Of a stretch of 43,115 nucleotides of DNA, positions 16,151 through 23,900 are shown piece by piece; within the stretch, counting starts at the first letter, position 1, and every line of letters starts with the position of its first letter. The DNA is taken from assembly GCA_025965125.1 (NCBI GenBank), contig JAOPXM010000148.1, positions 1 through 43,115 on the forward strand. Direction: 5' to 3'. The position numbers were made by a program, and so were the translations under genes. The notes below the pieces were generated by a model, which was given only the letters and a program-made list of their open reading frames with translations, did no database searches and was not told where the DNA came from. The stretch is from Nocardioides sp. Its GTDB lineage: Bacteria > Actinomycetota > Actinomycetes > Propionibacteriales > Nocardioidaceae.

Positions 16151-17242
16151 ATGGCCACGACCAGCACCGAGCGGGTCCGGGTTTTCCAGGTCGCGACCGG
16201 GAACGTCGGCTCCGAGATGATCAAGCGGATCGGGAAGCATCCGGACCTCGAGCTCATCGGAGTCCATTGCTACACACCCGAGAAGGTCGGCCGGGACGCC
16301 GGCGAGATCATCGGCACCGGGCCCATCGGCGTCATCGCAACAGGCACAGTCGAGGAGATCATCGCGGCCCGGCCGGACTGTGTGACCTTCCACGGAGTAT
16401 GGCCCGACTTCGACCTCTACGAGCGCGTCCTGGAGGCCGGCATCAACGTGGTGACAACTGCCGACTGGATCACCGGCCACCACCGCAACGCCAACTACCC
16501 CAACTCCGGCGGCAAGCAGCCCAGCGAGGTGCTCGAGGACGCTTGCCAGCGCGGCGGATCGACCTTCTACGGGACCGGCATGAACCCGGGCCTCGCACAG
16601 GTCCTCACCGTCGTCAACACGGCGAACATCGCGGAGATCGAGAACGTCATCTGCATCGAGTCGGTGGATGTGTCGTGCCACCACTCGGTCGACACGTGGG
16701 TCAACACAGGCTTCGGGCTGCCGGTCGATGACCCCGAGACAGTTCGCCGACTCGAGCTCGGCACCCGCGTCTTCGAGGACGGGGTGCGACTCATGGCCGA
16801 CTGCCTCGGCATGGAGCTCGACGAGGTCGTGTTCGAGCACGATCTCGGCGCCTGCACCAAGGACGTCGACCTCGGCTGGTACATGCTTCCCGCGGGGTCC
16901 CTCGGCGGGTGCTACCTGAAGTACGTCGGCAAGAGGGACGGCGTGTCGAAGGTCGAGCTGCATCTCGAGTGGCAGATGACCCAGCACACGGAACCGCACT
17001 GGGACATCAAGGGCGGATACGTGACCAAGATCCAGGGTGACCCGTGCGTGTACTCCAAGCAGCGGATCCTGCCGAAGCCCGGAACCGACTTCCGTGACGC
17101 GACAGCGTTGGCGGCGATGGGGATGACCGTGACTGGCATGCCCGCACTGAACGCCGTCCGTTCGGTGGTGGACGCTCCCGCCGGGTGCATCACCAGTGCC
17201 GACCTTCCGTTGCGCGCCTTCGCCGGCCGGTTCGTCCACTGA
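16151..17242 (+). CDS. DapB-like NAD(P)H-dependent oxidoreductase
   Basis: 363 residues from ATG 16151 with GAGAGGAG seven bases upstream; the frame opens earlier but lacks a ribosome site there. The N-terminus VRVFQVATGNVGSEMIKRI is a Rossmann dinucleotide loop (G-x-x-G) of dihydrodipicolinate-reductase-like enzymes; GVIATGTVEEIIAARPDCVTF and NVVTTADWIT follow in the family order. The C-terminal half (about 150-290) is the DapB-like catalytic domain with conserved 'GTGMNPGLAQ'. In actinobacteria this paralogue is described for amine/2,4-diaminopentanoate-type dehydrogenases and is not the lysine-pathway DapB; true substrate unknown. It is alone and divergent from the exporter operon. Confidence 0.8.
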   Translation: MATTSTERVRVFQVATGNVGSEMIKRIGKHPDLELIGVHCYTPEKVGRDAGEIIGTGPIGVIATGTVEEIIAARPDCVTFHGVWPDFDLYERVLEAGINVVTTADWITGHHRNANYPNSGGKQPSEVLEDACQRGGSTFYGTGMNPGLAQVLTVVNTANIAEIENVICIESVDVSCHHSVDTWVNTGFGLPVDDPETVRRLELGTRVFEDGVRLMADCLGMELDEVVFEHDLGACTKDVDLGWYMLPAGSLGGCYLKYVGKRDGVSKVELHLEWQMTQHTEPHWDIKGGYVTKIQGDPCVYSKQRILPKPGTDFRDATALAAMGMTVTGMPALNAVRSVVDAPAGCITSADLPLRAFAGRFVH

Positions 17243-17344
17243 CGTCGAAGGCCAATGGCGTCAGCGCCAGATGGTCTGGACGGGTCAGCCTGATTTTCGC
17301 CCCGATGCTGGCGCGAAACCGGGTGAGGTGTGCCAAGGTGCGCC

Positions 17345-18805
17345 ATGCCTTGGACACGGTCGATGAAGAATGCGGTTGCTGCAGGTGCGGTCACAGTCCT
17401 GTTTCTGGCTGCCGCCGCGACGGGGACTGCGGCCCGGGCAGACACCCCCTCGCCGCCCTCACCGACGGCGCCCTGTGACGCGCTCAGCCCGATCGCGATC
17501 CCGTGCGTCGCGCTGGGCAAGGTCACCGATGCGGTCGGCGCCGAGTGTCGTCGGGTCGGTGTGCCCGACGCACTCTGTGTACTCCCGCTGGCGCACAAGG
17601 TCACCCAGGCGGCACGGGACGCGTACCTGCAGTCCTGGGTGCACCAGGCAGCGAAGTTCCAGTACGCGCTCGGAGATTCCCTGCCGCTGCGAGACGCGCA
17701 GTGGCTGGGCACACACAACTCGTTCAACAGTCTCAGCGACTCCCTCACCTTGTCCCACGCCGACTCCAACCAGCAGCTGTCGCTGACCCAGCAGCTGGAC
17801 ATCGACGTCCGCTCGCTCGAGCTGGACCTGCACTACATTCCGCGACTCGAGCTCCTCGGCAGGCAGGCGGTCACCGTGTGCCACGGACAGGGACCTGAGG
17901 TGGGTGACCTCGGCTGCACCCTGGAACCGCTGTTCGCGAACACACTCCCGAAGATCGCCGCATGGCTGAACGCACCTGGCCACACCAACGAGGTCGTCCT
18001 GCTCTACCTCGAGGACGCGATGAAGAACTCGACGGCCTACGCGTCGGCGATCGCCACCCTGGACAGTGTGTTGCGCCGTCCCGACGGCAGCAGCCTCATC
18101 TACCATCCCGACCCCGGGCAGCGCGCGGCCAACGGCTGCGTCCCGCTGCCGCTCGGGGCCTCGCGCGACACCGTCCGTGCCTCCGGTGCCCGCGTCGTGC
18201 TCGTCGGGTCCTGTGCTCCCGGCTGGTCGGCCGACGTCTTCGACTGGAATGGCGTCCACGTCGAGAGCGGTTCGACCTCCGGTTACCAGCCCGCCCCGGC
18301 GTGCGACGCGACGTACGGCGCCGGCGTCTATGCCACCCAGCTGGTTCGCTACTTCGAGGACTCCACGCTGGTCTCGGCCCTGCTCGACCCGACCCGACCA
18401 CCCGCCGACCCGAAGGCGCTCACCCCGCAGAAGGTCCAGTCGATGACCGACTGTGGCGTGAACCTGTTCGGCTTCGACCAGCTGCTCCCCGAGGACGGCC
18501 GCATCCAGGCCTCGTTGTGGAGCTGGGCACCGGACGAGCCGCGTGTGGGGGCCGGAGGCTGCACGTTGCAGGGAGCCGACGGCCGCTGGGTCGCCGCGCC
18601 GTGCACGGACGCCCACCCGGCAGCGTGCCTGGCCGGCGGCACCTGGACGGTGACCCCGACCCCGGTGACGTTCGCCGAGGCTCCGGCGGCCTGCGCCGCC
18701 ATCGCCTCCACCTTCGCACTACCCCTGGCCGGGGACCAGAACGCCCGGCTGCACGCGGTGGCCGGCCCGGCAGGTGGCGCCTGGGTGCGGTACTCGATCA
18801 CCTAG
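17345..18805 (+). CDS. secreted PI-PLC-like TIM-barrel protein
   Basis: 486 residues from ATG 17345 (AAGGTG ten bases upstream). Signal peptide about 7-32 (MKNAVAAGAVTVLFLAAAAT, cut after ARA). The barrel (about 115-430) starts with AQWLGTHNSFNSL, the first catalytic-His strand of the phosphatidylinositol-specific phospholipase C fold (H124); the second is VTVCHGQG (H180). LDIDVRSLELDLHY matches the conserved D/E strand. Such secreted proteins cleave phospholipids or glycosyl-phosphatidyl bonds, but the family also holds inactive and sphingomyelinase-like members. The last 80 residues hold six Cys and a 'GADGRWVAAPC' pattern that looks like a lectin-like cap. Confidence 0.8.
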   Translation: MPWTRSMKNAVAAGAVTVLFLAAAATGTAARADTPSPPSPTAPCDALSPIAIPCVALGKVTDAVGAECRRVGVPDALCVLPLAHKVTQAARDAYLQSWVHQAAKFQYALGDSLPLRDAQWLGTHNSFNSLSDSLTLSHADSNQQLSLTQQLDIDVRSLELDLHYIPRLELLGRQAVTVCHGQGPEVGDLGCTLEPLFANTLPKIAAWLNAPGHTNEVVLLYLEDAMKNSTAYASAIATLDSVLRRPDGSSLIYHPDPGQRAANGCVPLPLGASRDTVRASGARVVLVGSCAPGWSADVFDWNGVHVESGSTSGYQPAPACDATYGAGVYATQLVRYFEDSTLVSALLDPTRPPADPKALTPQKVQSMTDCGVNLFGFDQLLPEDGRIQASLWSWAPDEPRVGAGGCTLQGADGRWVAAPCTDAHPAACLAGGTWTVTPTPVTFAEAPAACAAIASTFALPLAGDQNARLHAVAGPAGGAWVRYSIT

Positions 18806-18820
18806 GGGAGCCCCGATGGC

Positions 18821-19378
18821 TCAGGTCGTCGCCACGACCCGCCACGGCGGGACGAAACCGGCGCCGATCTGCGCGTCCCACGCCGTGAAGACGTCCATGA
18901 TCCCTTCCGCAGCCGCCTGGGTGAGACGGTTGTTCGGGCCCGAGGCGACCGCAAGCAACCCGTAGTAGAACAGCGAGCGAGTCTGGGCCTCGGCCGACTC
19001 CCGGTGGATCTCGAGCTCCCCGACGGCCGCCGCCAGGAACCGGTTCACGAGCTGCTTCACGCCAGGAACGCCCCGGCTCGCGAACTGATGGGCACCCTCG
19101 AGGACCGCCGTACGGGCCTCCGACATCTCGTCGCTGCCCGGGGGACTGCTCTCGAGCTCCAGCTTCGAGGCGTCGACCACGGCACGGAGCAAGTGCCCGA
19201 CGATCACGGTGCCCTGCTCGATCGTGTACGGAGACTCAGGAGCCTCGGGACCCATCAGGTAGGCCGCCAGCGCGTCCAGGAAGAGGAGCTCGGCGGCCGG
19301 AAGGCTGTCCAGACTCAGTCCCGCGAGTCCTTCTGCGCTGACTCGTTGCCAGTCCCTTTCGTGCGCGGCTGTGCTCAT
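18821..19378 (-). CDS. unknown helical protein after the deacetylase gene
   Basis: 185 residues from ATG 19378. I do not recognise it. It is acidic, with amphipathic helices (LPAAELLFLDALAAYL, IVGHLLRAVVDASKLELE, AVLEGAHQFAS) and no signal peptide. One segment, SLFYYGLLAVASGPNN, is hydrophobic but short. It sits 36 bases after the deacetylase gene on the same strand, so it may share that transcript. Its job is unknown; a regulator or structural partner of the deacetylase or glycosyltransferase is only guesswork. Confidence 0.7.
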   Translation of the reverse strand: MSTAAHERDWQRVSAEGLAGLSLDSLPAAELLFLDALAAYLMGPEAPESPYTIEQGTVIVGHLLRAVVDASKLELESSPPGSDEMSEARTAVLEGAHQFASRGVPGVKQLVNRFLAAAVGELEIHRESAEAQTRSLFYYGLLAVASGPNNRLTQAAAEGIMDVFTAWDAQIGAGFVPPWRVVATT

Positions 19379-19414
19379 GAAGCTCGTCCCGTCTCTCGAC
19401 TCATCCGGTCTCGA

Positions 19415-20179
19415 TCAGGATTCACGCTGCTCAGCGGTCACGAGTCTCAATCTGAGATCGACCCCTGGGTCAGCCCAGTGCTCGCTCAGGCGACCCACCG
19501 GAACGACCTGTCGGGCCCAGTGGTCGAGCAGCTCGCTGGTAGCACCCAGGGTGTTTCGCCAGGAGAGAGGGGCCGACGTGCGGTCCGTGTCGTGGAGCAG
19601 GACGGTGCCGCCCGGCTTCTGGCTGCGCAGGACGGTGCGTCTGATCGAATCCGGAGTGGCGGTCGATGTCCAGTCGCGTCCCCACGCGGTCCACAGGACG
19701 GTCCGCAGACGCGCAGCCCGCGCGGCGTTCAGGCCTTCGGCCGTGAGGACGCCGTACGGCGGCCGGTACCACCGAACCGACTTTCCGGTGATGTCCTCGA
19801 GGAGGTCCTTGGTGCGCTTGACCTCGTCGACCAGCCGGCCCGGGCGCTTGAAGGCAAGACATCGGTGGTCCCAGCCGTGGACCGCCACCTCGTGCCCGAG
19901 CTCGGTCATGTGCAGGACGAGGTCGGGGTACCTCGCGGCGTGCTCACCGAGGAGGAAGAAGGTCGCGAATCGGCCGTGGCGAGCCAGGAGCCTCAGGAAC
20001 AGGGGCGTGCTGACGGGGTCGGGACCGTCGTCGTAGGTCAAGGCCACGTGGGGGCGTCGGCTGATCCCTGCCAGTGTCGGGGTGAGGGTGCGTCGTACCC
20101 ATGGCAGGGAGGTGAGCGCCGGCGTCGTCTGGGCGGCAACGGCGAGCGCAGGAACCAGGGCGGCGGCCGAGCCTCTCAC
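19415..20179 (-). CDS. NodB-type polysaccharide deacetylase
   Basis: 254 residues from GTG 20179, overlapping the upstream stop by four bases (GTGA). Motif 1 is LTYDDGP (D50 base, D51 metal ligand), motif 2 is HGWDH (H101, H105), motif 3 is RPPYG (R139). So the metal triad D-H-H and the base are all present, and it should remove acetyl groups from N-acetylglucosamine in peptidoglycan, chitin-like or exopolysaccharide chains. The N-terminal stretch (about 1-25) is hydrophobic (AAALVPALAVAAQ), either a membrane anchor or an export signal. It is coupled to the GT28-like gene, which argues for one glycan-modifying unit. Confidence 0.92.
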   Translation of the reverse strand: MRGSAAALVPALAVAAQTTPALTSLPWVRRTLTPTLAGISRRPHVALTYDDGPDPVSTPLFLRLLARHGRFATFFLLGEHAARYPDLVLHMTELGHEVAVHGWDHRCLAFKRPGRLVDEVKRTKDLLEDITGKSVRWYRPPYGVLTAEGLNAARAARLRTVLWTAWGRDWTSTATPDSIRRTVLRSQKPGGTVLLHDTDRTSAPLSWRNTLGATSELLDHWARQVVPVGRLSEHWADPGVDLRLRLVTAEQRES

Positions 20180-21324
20180 GCGGGGATCTCGACCCGCTCC
20201 GGGAAGACGGCGTCGACCACATCGGCCCTCGGGCCCCACCCGGGGTCGGGCGCCGGGACCACGCGGGTCAGCGCTGCCTGGAGCTCGCGACGGAGCTCGA
20301 GCTCGTCCTTGGCCCACGGGATCAGCCCGGCATCGTGGAGGGCCTGGGCATTGGTCCGGCCGTGCCCGGGGATGCATCGGTAGGACAGGGTCGGCGTGCC
20401 CGCCGCGATCGCCTCGAGGGACGTGAAACCGCCGGCATTCTGGACGACGCAGTCGACGCTGCGCAGCAGGTCCGGCACGTCGTCACGCCAGCCCAGACGG
20501 ATGACACCCGCAGCCGAGCAGAGCCGTCGGTGCAGGGATCGATTCTCCCCGCAGAGCACGACGGGGGTGGCCAGTCCCGTCCTCGCGATGTCCCGCGCTG
20601 ATCGGAACAGCTCTCCGATGCCGAGGGACCCGCCCGTGACGAGGGCGAGCGGCTGGTCCGGTGGAAGTCCCAGCCGGGCGCGCAGCTCGCGTCTCGCCAG
20701 GACGTCCGTGGGACGTGGAGCGCCGTCGAGGGGGATGAGCGGGTCGATCACACGGGTGGTGCCGAATCGGCGCCGTGCCTGGGCTGCCGGGATCTCGTGC
20801 AGGGCCAGGTGCAGATCAACGGCTGGATGGACCCAGAGTGGGTGCACGGACATGTCCGTCAGGTAGGTGACCACGGGGACGCCCAGTCGGCCGGACTCGC
20901 GTAGCTGACCCAGTGCCTGGCTGGCGAACGGATGGGTCGAGATGATCACCTCCGGTCGGGCCGTGGAGATGCTCAGCAGCGGGTCGGCCGTCATCGCGAG
21001 CGCGCGCACGACGGCTCCGTGGAGCGTGTGTCCGGGCTCCAGGCGGTGGAGGAGTGTCTCCCACGTCCCTGGCACCGATCGCAGCTGCAGGAAGTACAAC
21101 CGCCTGAGCAGGGCGCCCAGCCGCCAGGGAAAGAAGTCCACGATGTCCCACGTGCGGGTGGTGTAGCCCCGCGCCCTGAACCGCGACGCGATCTCGCGCG
21201 CGGCGGCATCGTGGCCGGCTCCGAAGCTCCCCGAGACGATGTCGACCAGACCGGACCTCGTCCTTGGCGAGAGCTCGAGCACGTCGTACGTCGGGGGTCT
21301 CTCGGAACGTCTGTCGCTCTTCAC
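20176..21324 (-). CDS. MGDG-synthase/MurG-like GT28 glycosyltransferase
   Basis: 382 residues from GTG 21324 with GGTGGAG five bases upstream; frames from farther up lack a site. GLVDIVSGSFGAGHDAAARE (about 25-44) is the acceptor-binding loop of the MGDG-synthase-type GT28 N-domain (SGxxGxGH). The C-domain has VVQNAGGFTSLEAIAAGTPTLSYRCIPGHGRTNAQ, the donor-binding loop with N-x-x-G-x-x-S-x-x-E. The family joins a sugar from a nucleotide to diacylglycerol or a lipid carrier. No membrane segment is seen. It leads the GT28-deacetylase-unknown leftward unit. Confidence 0.9.
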   Translation of the reverse strand: MKSDRRSERPPTYDVLELSPRTRSGLVDIVSGSFGAGHDAAAREIASRFRARGYTTRTWDIVDFFPWRLGALLRRLYFLQLRSVPGTWETLLHRLEPGHTLHGAVVRALAMTADPLLSISTARPEVIISTHPFASQALGQLRESGRLGVPVVTYLTDMSVHPLWVHPAVDLHLALHEIPAAQARRRFGTTRVIDPLIPLDGAPRPTDVLARRELRARLGLPPDQPLALVTGGSLGIGELFRSARDIARTGLATPVVLCGENRSLHRRLCSAAGVIRLGWRDDVPDLLRSVDCVVQNAGGFTSLEAIAAGTPTLSYRCIPGHGRTNAQALHDAGLIPWAKDELELRRELQAALTRVVPAPDPGWGPRADVVDAVFPERVEIPA

Positions 21325-21399
21325 GTGTCTCCACCTCGGTAAGGGCCAGGAAGTCCTTGCGGTGGCCACGGAAATGGGCCGACGTGGAAGCAGTGCGAG

Positions 21400-21416
21400 G
21401 CACTCGGGACGAGTGC
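21400..21416 (-). terminator. 7-bp hairpin after the MFS gene
   Basis: GCACTCG-gga-CGAGTGC is a perfect stem 110 bases beyond the MFS stop, in the gap between two leftward genes. There is no U-run, as is common in actinobacterial terminators, so the call is tentative. Confidence 0.4.
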
Positions 21417-21525
21417 TCGGCGGGCTTCACAGTCTCTTCATGCGCCGCTGCCAGCGTTGCCGTGGTGCTTGTGGACCTGTTGTCCGTTGCCTGTGAATCG
21501 CCTGCTGTCAGCCCGACCCGTCTCA

Positions 21526-22788
21526 CTACTGGCTGGTGCGGCGCCGACTGAGTGTCGCAACCGCGCCGAGGATGGCAAGGACCACGACTGCGAGCGAGGT
21601 CATCGCCGTGGTGGAGCTGACGTAGCGCGTGAGGATGCCGATACCAACGGCGGGCAGGCTGAGCCCGAGGTAGCTGATGAGGAACAGTCCCGCCAGGGCC
21701 TCGCCGCGCTTCGCAGGTGCAGCCATCGAGGCGACCGCGCCGACCGCGGCCTTGAAGAGCAGTCCGGCGCCGATCCCGATGGTGACGCCGCCGACGAGGA
21801 AGGCAGGGAGGCTCGTGGCGCGCATGCCCAGGGTCAGCACGACCAGGCCGAGCGCCTGGGCGGTGAGGCCCGTGGCCAGTCTGGCGGTGGGGCGCATCCG
21901 GCTGGTGAGCGTCTGCGCGAGGGCGGCGGGTCCGAAGACCGCGAACACCACCAGCCCGGCCAGCGCCGGAGATGGGTGGTGGAGGGCGCCACCGACGAAG
22001 CCCGGCGCGACGGAGGTGAACACCCCGAACACGGCGAAGGACGCGAAGCCAGCGGCTGCGGCAGCGATGTACGCCGCCCGGTCGCCGTGGTCTGCGCTGA
22101 TCCGCTGTGGCCGGTAGGCGGGGCGGACCGGCTTCTCCTCGACGGTCTCGGGGGCCAGCGCCACGGCGACGATGCTGAGCAGCAGCAGTCCCGCGAAAAC
22201 CAGGTACGGGGTGCGGAGCGGGCCACTCACGTATTGGGCCAGCACCCCGGAGATCAGCGCACCAACTCCGATCCCGCCGATGTTGGCCGCGGTCGAGACC
22301 GCCTCGAACCGCAGCCCTGAGGCTTCGGGCCGGTGCCGGGTGTGCAGCTCGTGCAGGTGCGCGGTGGCCGTGGCGGTCAGCATGCCGACGCCGATCCCGC
22401 TGATCAGGCGGGCCACGATGAGCAGCGGGAGCGACGGGGTGCTCAGGAAGAGGGCCGCGGCGACCAGCTCCAGGCCGAGAGCGGGGATCAGGACCTTCTT
22501 GCGTCCCACCCAGTCCGAGACGTGGCCGGCGAGCAGGAGACTGGTGACCACCCCGACGGTGTAGGCCGCGAAGATCACGGTGATCATGAAGGTCGAGAAC
22601 CCGCTCCTGGCCTGGTACAGCGGATACAACGGTGCGGGGACGGTCGAGAACGCCATCGCTGTCATGAACGCCATGGCGACCAACCAGAACCCCAGGTGGT
22701 GCCGGGCCCGGTCGACGCGCTGAGGGGCGCTCGGCGAGGGCTCAGCCGGTGAGGGGGCGGTGACAGGTGGGCGCGTCAATGCGGACAT
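21526..22788 (-). CDS. MFS transporter, 12-TM type
   Basis: 420 residues from ATG 22788 (GAGGAG about 12 bases upstream, a little far). About 12 hydrophobic spans. Signatures: GHVSDWVGRKKVLIPAL (motif A), ISGIGVGMLTATATA (motif B/C region with glycines), and RMRPTARLATGL (second motif A-like loop with RxxxR). FSTVPAPLYPLYQARSGFS near the start is typical of sugar/drug-efflux MFS members. It is divergent from the LysR gene at 22914, the usual layout where the LysR protein controls the transporter. Substrate unknown. Confidence 0.92.
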   Translation of the reverse strand: MSALTRPPVTAPSPAEPSPSAPQRVDRARHHLGFWLVAMAFMTAMAFSTVPAPLYPLYQARSGFSTFMITVIFAAYTVGVVTSLLLAGHVSDWVGRKKVLIPALGLELVAAALFLSTPSLPLLIVARLISGIGVGMLTATATAHLHELHTRHRPEASGLRFEAVSTAANIGGIGVGALISGVLAQYVSGPLRTPYLVFAGLLLLSIVAVALAPETVEEKPVRPAYRPQRISADHGDRAAYIAAAAAGFASFAVFGVFTSVAPGFVGGALHHPSPALAGLVVFAVFGPAALAQTLTSRMRPTARLATGLTAQALGLVVLTLGMRATSLPAFLVGGVTIGIGAGLLFKAAVGAVASMAAPAKRGEALAGLFLISYLGLSLPAVGIGILTRYVSSTTAMTSLAVVVLAILGAVATLSRRRTSQ

Positions 22789-22863
22789 GGGATTCGGTTG
22801 CTCCTCGGCAGGTGACAAGACGGGGGTTGTCCGGCAACCCTCGCCCGCCGGAGTCATCAAATC

Positions 22864-22900
22864 CAACGAATGTTCTCGATGGAACCGATCGCGTTCGTTG
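22864..22900. promoter_or_regulatory. inverted repeat between LysR and MFS
   Basis: CAACGAA (22864-22870) and TTCGTTG (22894-22900) are perfect inverted arms 23 bases apart in the 125-base divergent gap, with a GTTC/GAAC pair between them (22872-22885). Tetrameric LysR regulators often bind two spaced sites, so this is the likely target of the neighbouring LysR protein. Confidence 0.5.
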
Positions 22901-22913
22901 ATAGCATGCGGGT

Positions 22914-23870
22914 GTGGAGCTGCGCCATCTGGAGTACTTCGTCGCCGTCGCCGAGGAGCGCAGCTTCACCGCTGCTGCGGCCCGGCTGCACGTCGTGCAG
23001 TCCGCGGTCTCGGCCGGCGTGAAGGCGCTCGAGCGTGAGCTCGGTTCCCGGCTCCTGGACCGCACACCCCGGCGCGTCGACCTGACCGACGCCGGGGCCA
23101 CACTCCTCCCCAGAGCCCAGGCGACGCTGGACGCTGCCCGCGACGCCCGCGACGCGGTCGAGGAGGTACGCGGCGGGCTGCGCGGAACCGTACGCGTGGG
23201 CACCATGACCTCGGTCGGGCTCCTCGACGTGCCGGGCGTGCTCGGTGAGTTCCACCGTCGGCACCCCGGGGTGCTGCTGCGTCTCAGTGCTGCCCCGTCC
23301 GGTTCGATGGGGCTGGTGGACGCCCTGGTCGAGCGCAGGCTCGACCTCGCCTTCGTGTCACTGCCCGGACACCCGCCACCGGGGGTGCAGCTGACGGAGC
23401 TCGCGCGCACGCCGATGGTCCTCGTGGTGCCCGTAGATCACCCGCTGGCCGACCGTAACCGGGTGCCGATCACCGACCTGGCTGACCTCGACTTCATCGA
23501 CTCACCGGTCGGCTACGGCAACCGCAGCGTCGCCGACCGGGCGTTCGAGGAGGCGGGGGTCCGGCGACGGGTGAGCATCGAGATCACGGACGTCGCCACC
23601 GCCCCGGCGTACATCCGCCACGGTCTCGGGATCGCCTTGCTGCCCCGGTTCGCCGTCGGCGAGGACGACGCGGTGGTCGCCCTCCGGGTGGCCGGCGCCG
23701 ACCTCGACTGGCCCATGTCCCTGGCCACGCCCGGGGACCGCACGCCGAGCCGCGCCACCGCCGCCCTGCTCGACCTCGTCCTTGCCACCCTTCGCGAACC
23801 TCACGATCTCAATCCGAGTCGAGACCTCAGCGACGACAGCGAGCCAGGAGCGCCGTCACGGGAACCGTGA
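22914..23870 (+). CDS. LysR-type transcriptional regulator
   Basis: 318 residues from GTG 22914. HTH at about 1-60 (MELRHLEYFVAVAEERSFTAAAARLHVVQSAVSAGVKALE, the standard 'LRxLxYFVAVAEExSFTxAAxxLxVxQ'); effector-binding domain 90-295 (two Rossmann-like lobes, 'GVLLRLSAAPSGSMGLVDALVERRLDLAFVSLP'). Divergent from the MFS gene, so it probably controls it; see the inverted repeat between them. Its last codons (GAPSREP) are part of a perfect hairpin that ends the gene (see terminator). Confidence 0.93.
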   Translation: MELRHLEYFVAVAEERSFTAAAARLHVVQSAVSAGVKALERELGSRLLDRTPRRVDLTDAGATLLPRAQATLDAARDARDAVEEVRGGLRGTVRVGTMTSVGLLDVPGVLGEFHRRHPGVLLRLSAAPSGSMGLVDALVERRLDLAFVSLPGHPPPGVQLTELARTPMVLVVPVDHPLADRNRVPITDLADLDFIDSPVGYGNRSVADRAFEEAGVRRRVSIEITDVATAPAYIRHGLGIALLPRFAVGEDDAVVALRVAGADLDWPMSLATPGDRTPSRATAALLDLVLATLREPHDLNPSRDLSDDSEPGAPSREP

Positions 23871-23879
23871 CGGCGCTCC
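23847..23879. terminator. 15-bp perfect hairpin containing the LysR stop codon
   Basis: GGAGCGCCGTCACGG (23847-23861), loop GAA, CCGTGACGGCGCTCC (23865-23879). The stem holds the last codons and the TGA of lysR (23868-23870). The SGNH gene ends on the other strand at 23901, so the same hairpin can serve both convergent genes. No U-run follows, as is usual here, but the stem is very stable. Confidence 0.85.
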
Positions 23880-23900
23880 GGCTGCGACCGGCAGTCCCGG

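Noticed and set aside
17239-17264. CTGACG/CGTCAG as a terminator after the DapB-like gene
   Set aside because: Only six pairs with a 14-base loop and no other terminator feature; likely chance.
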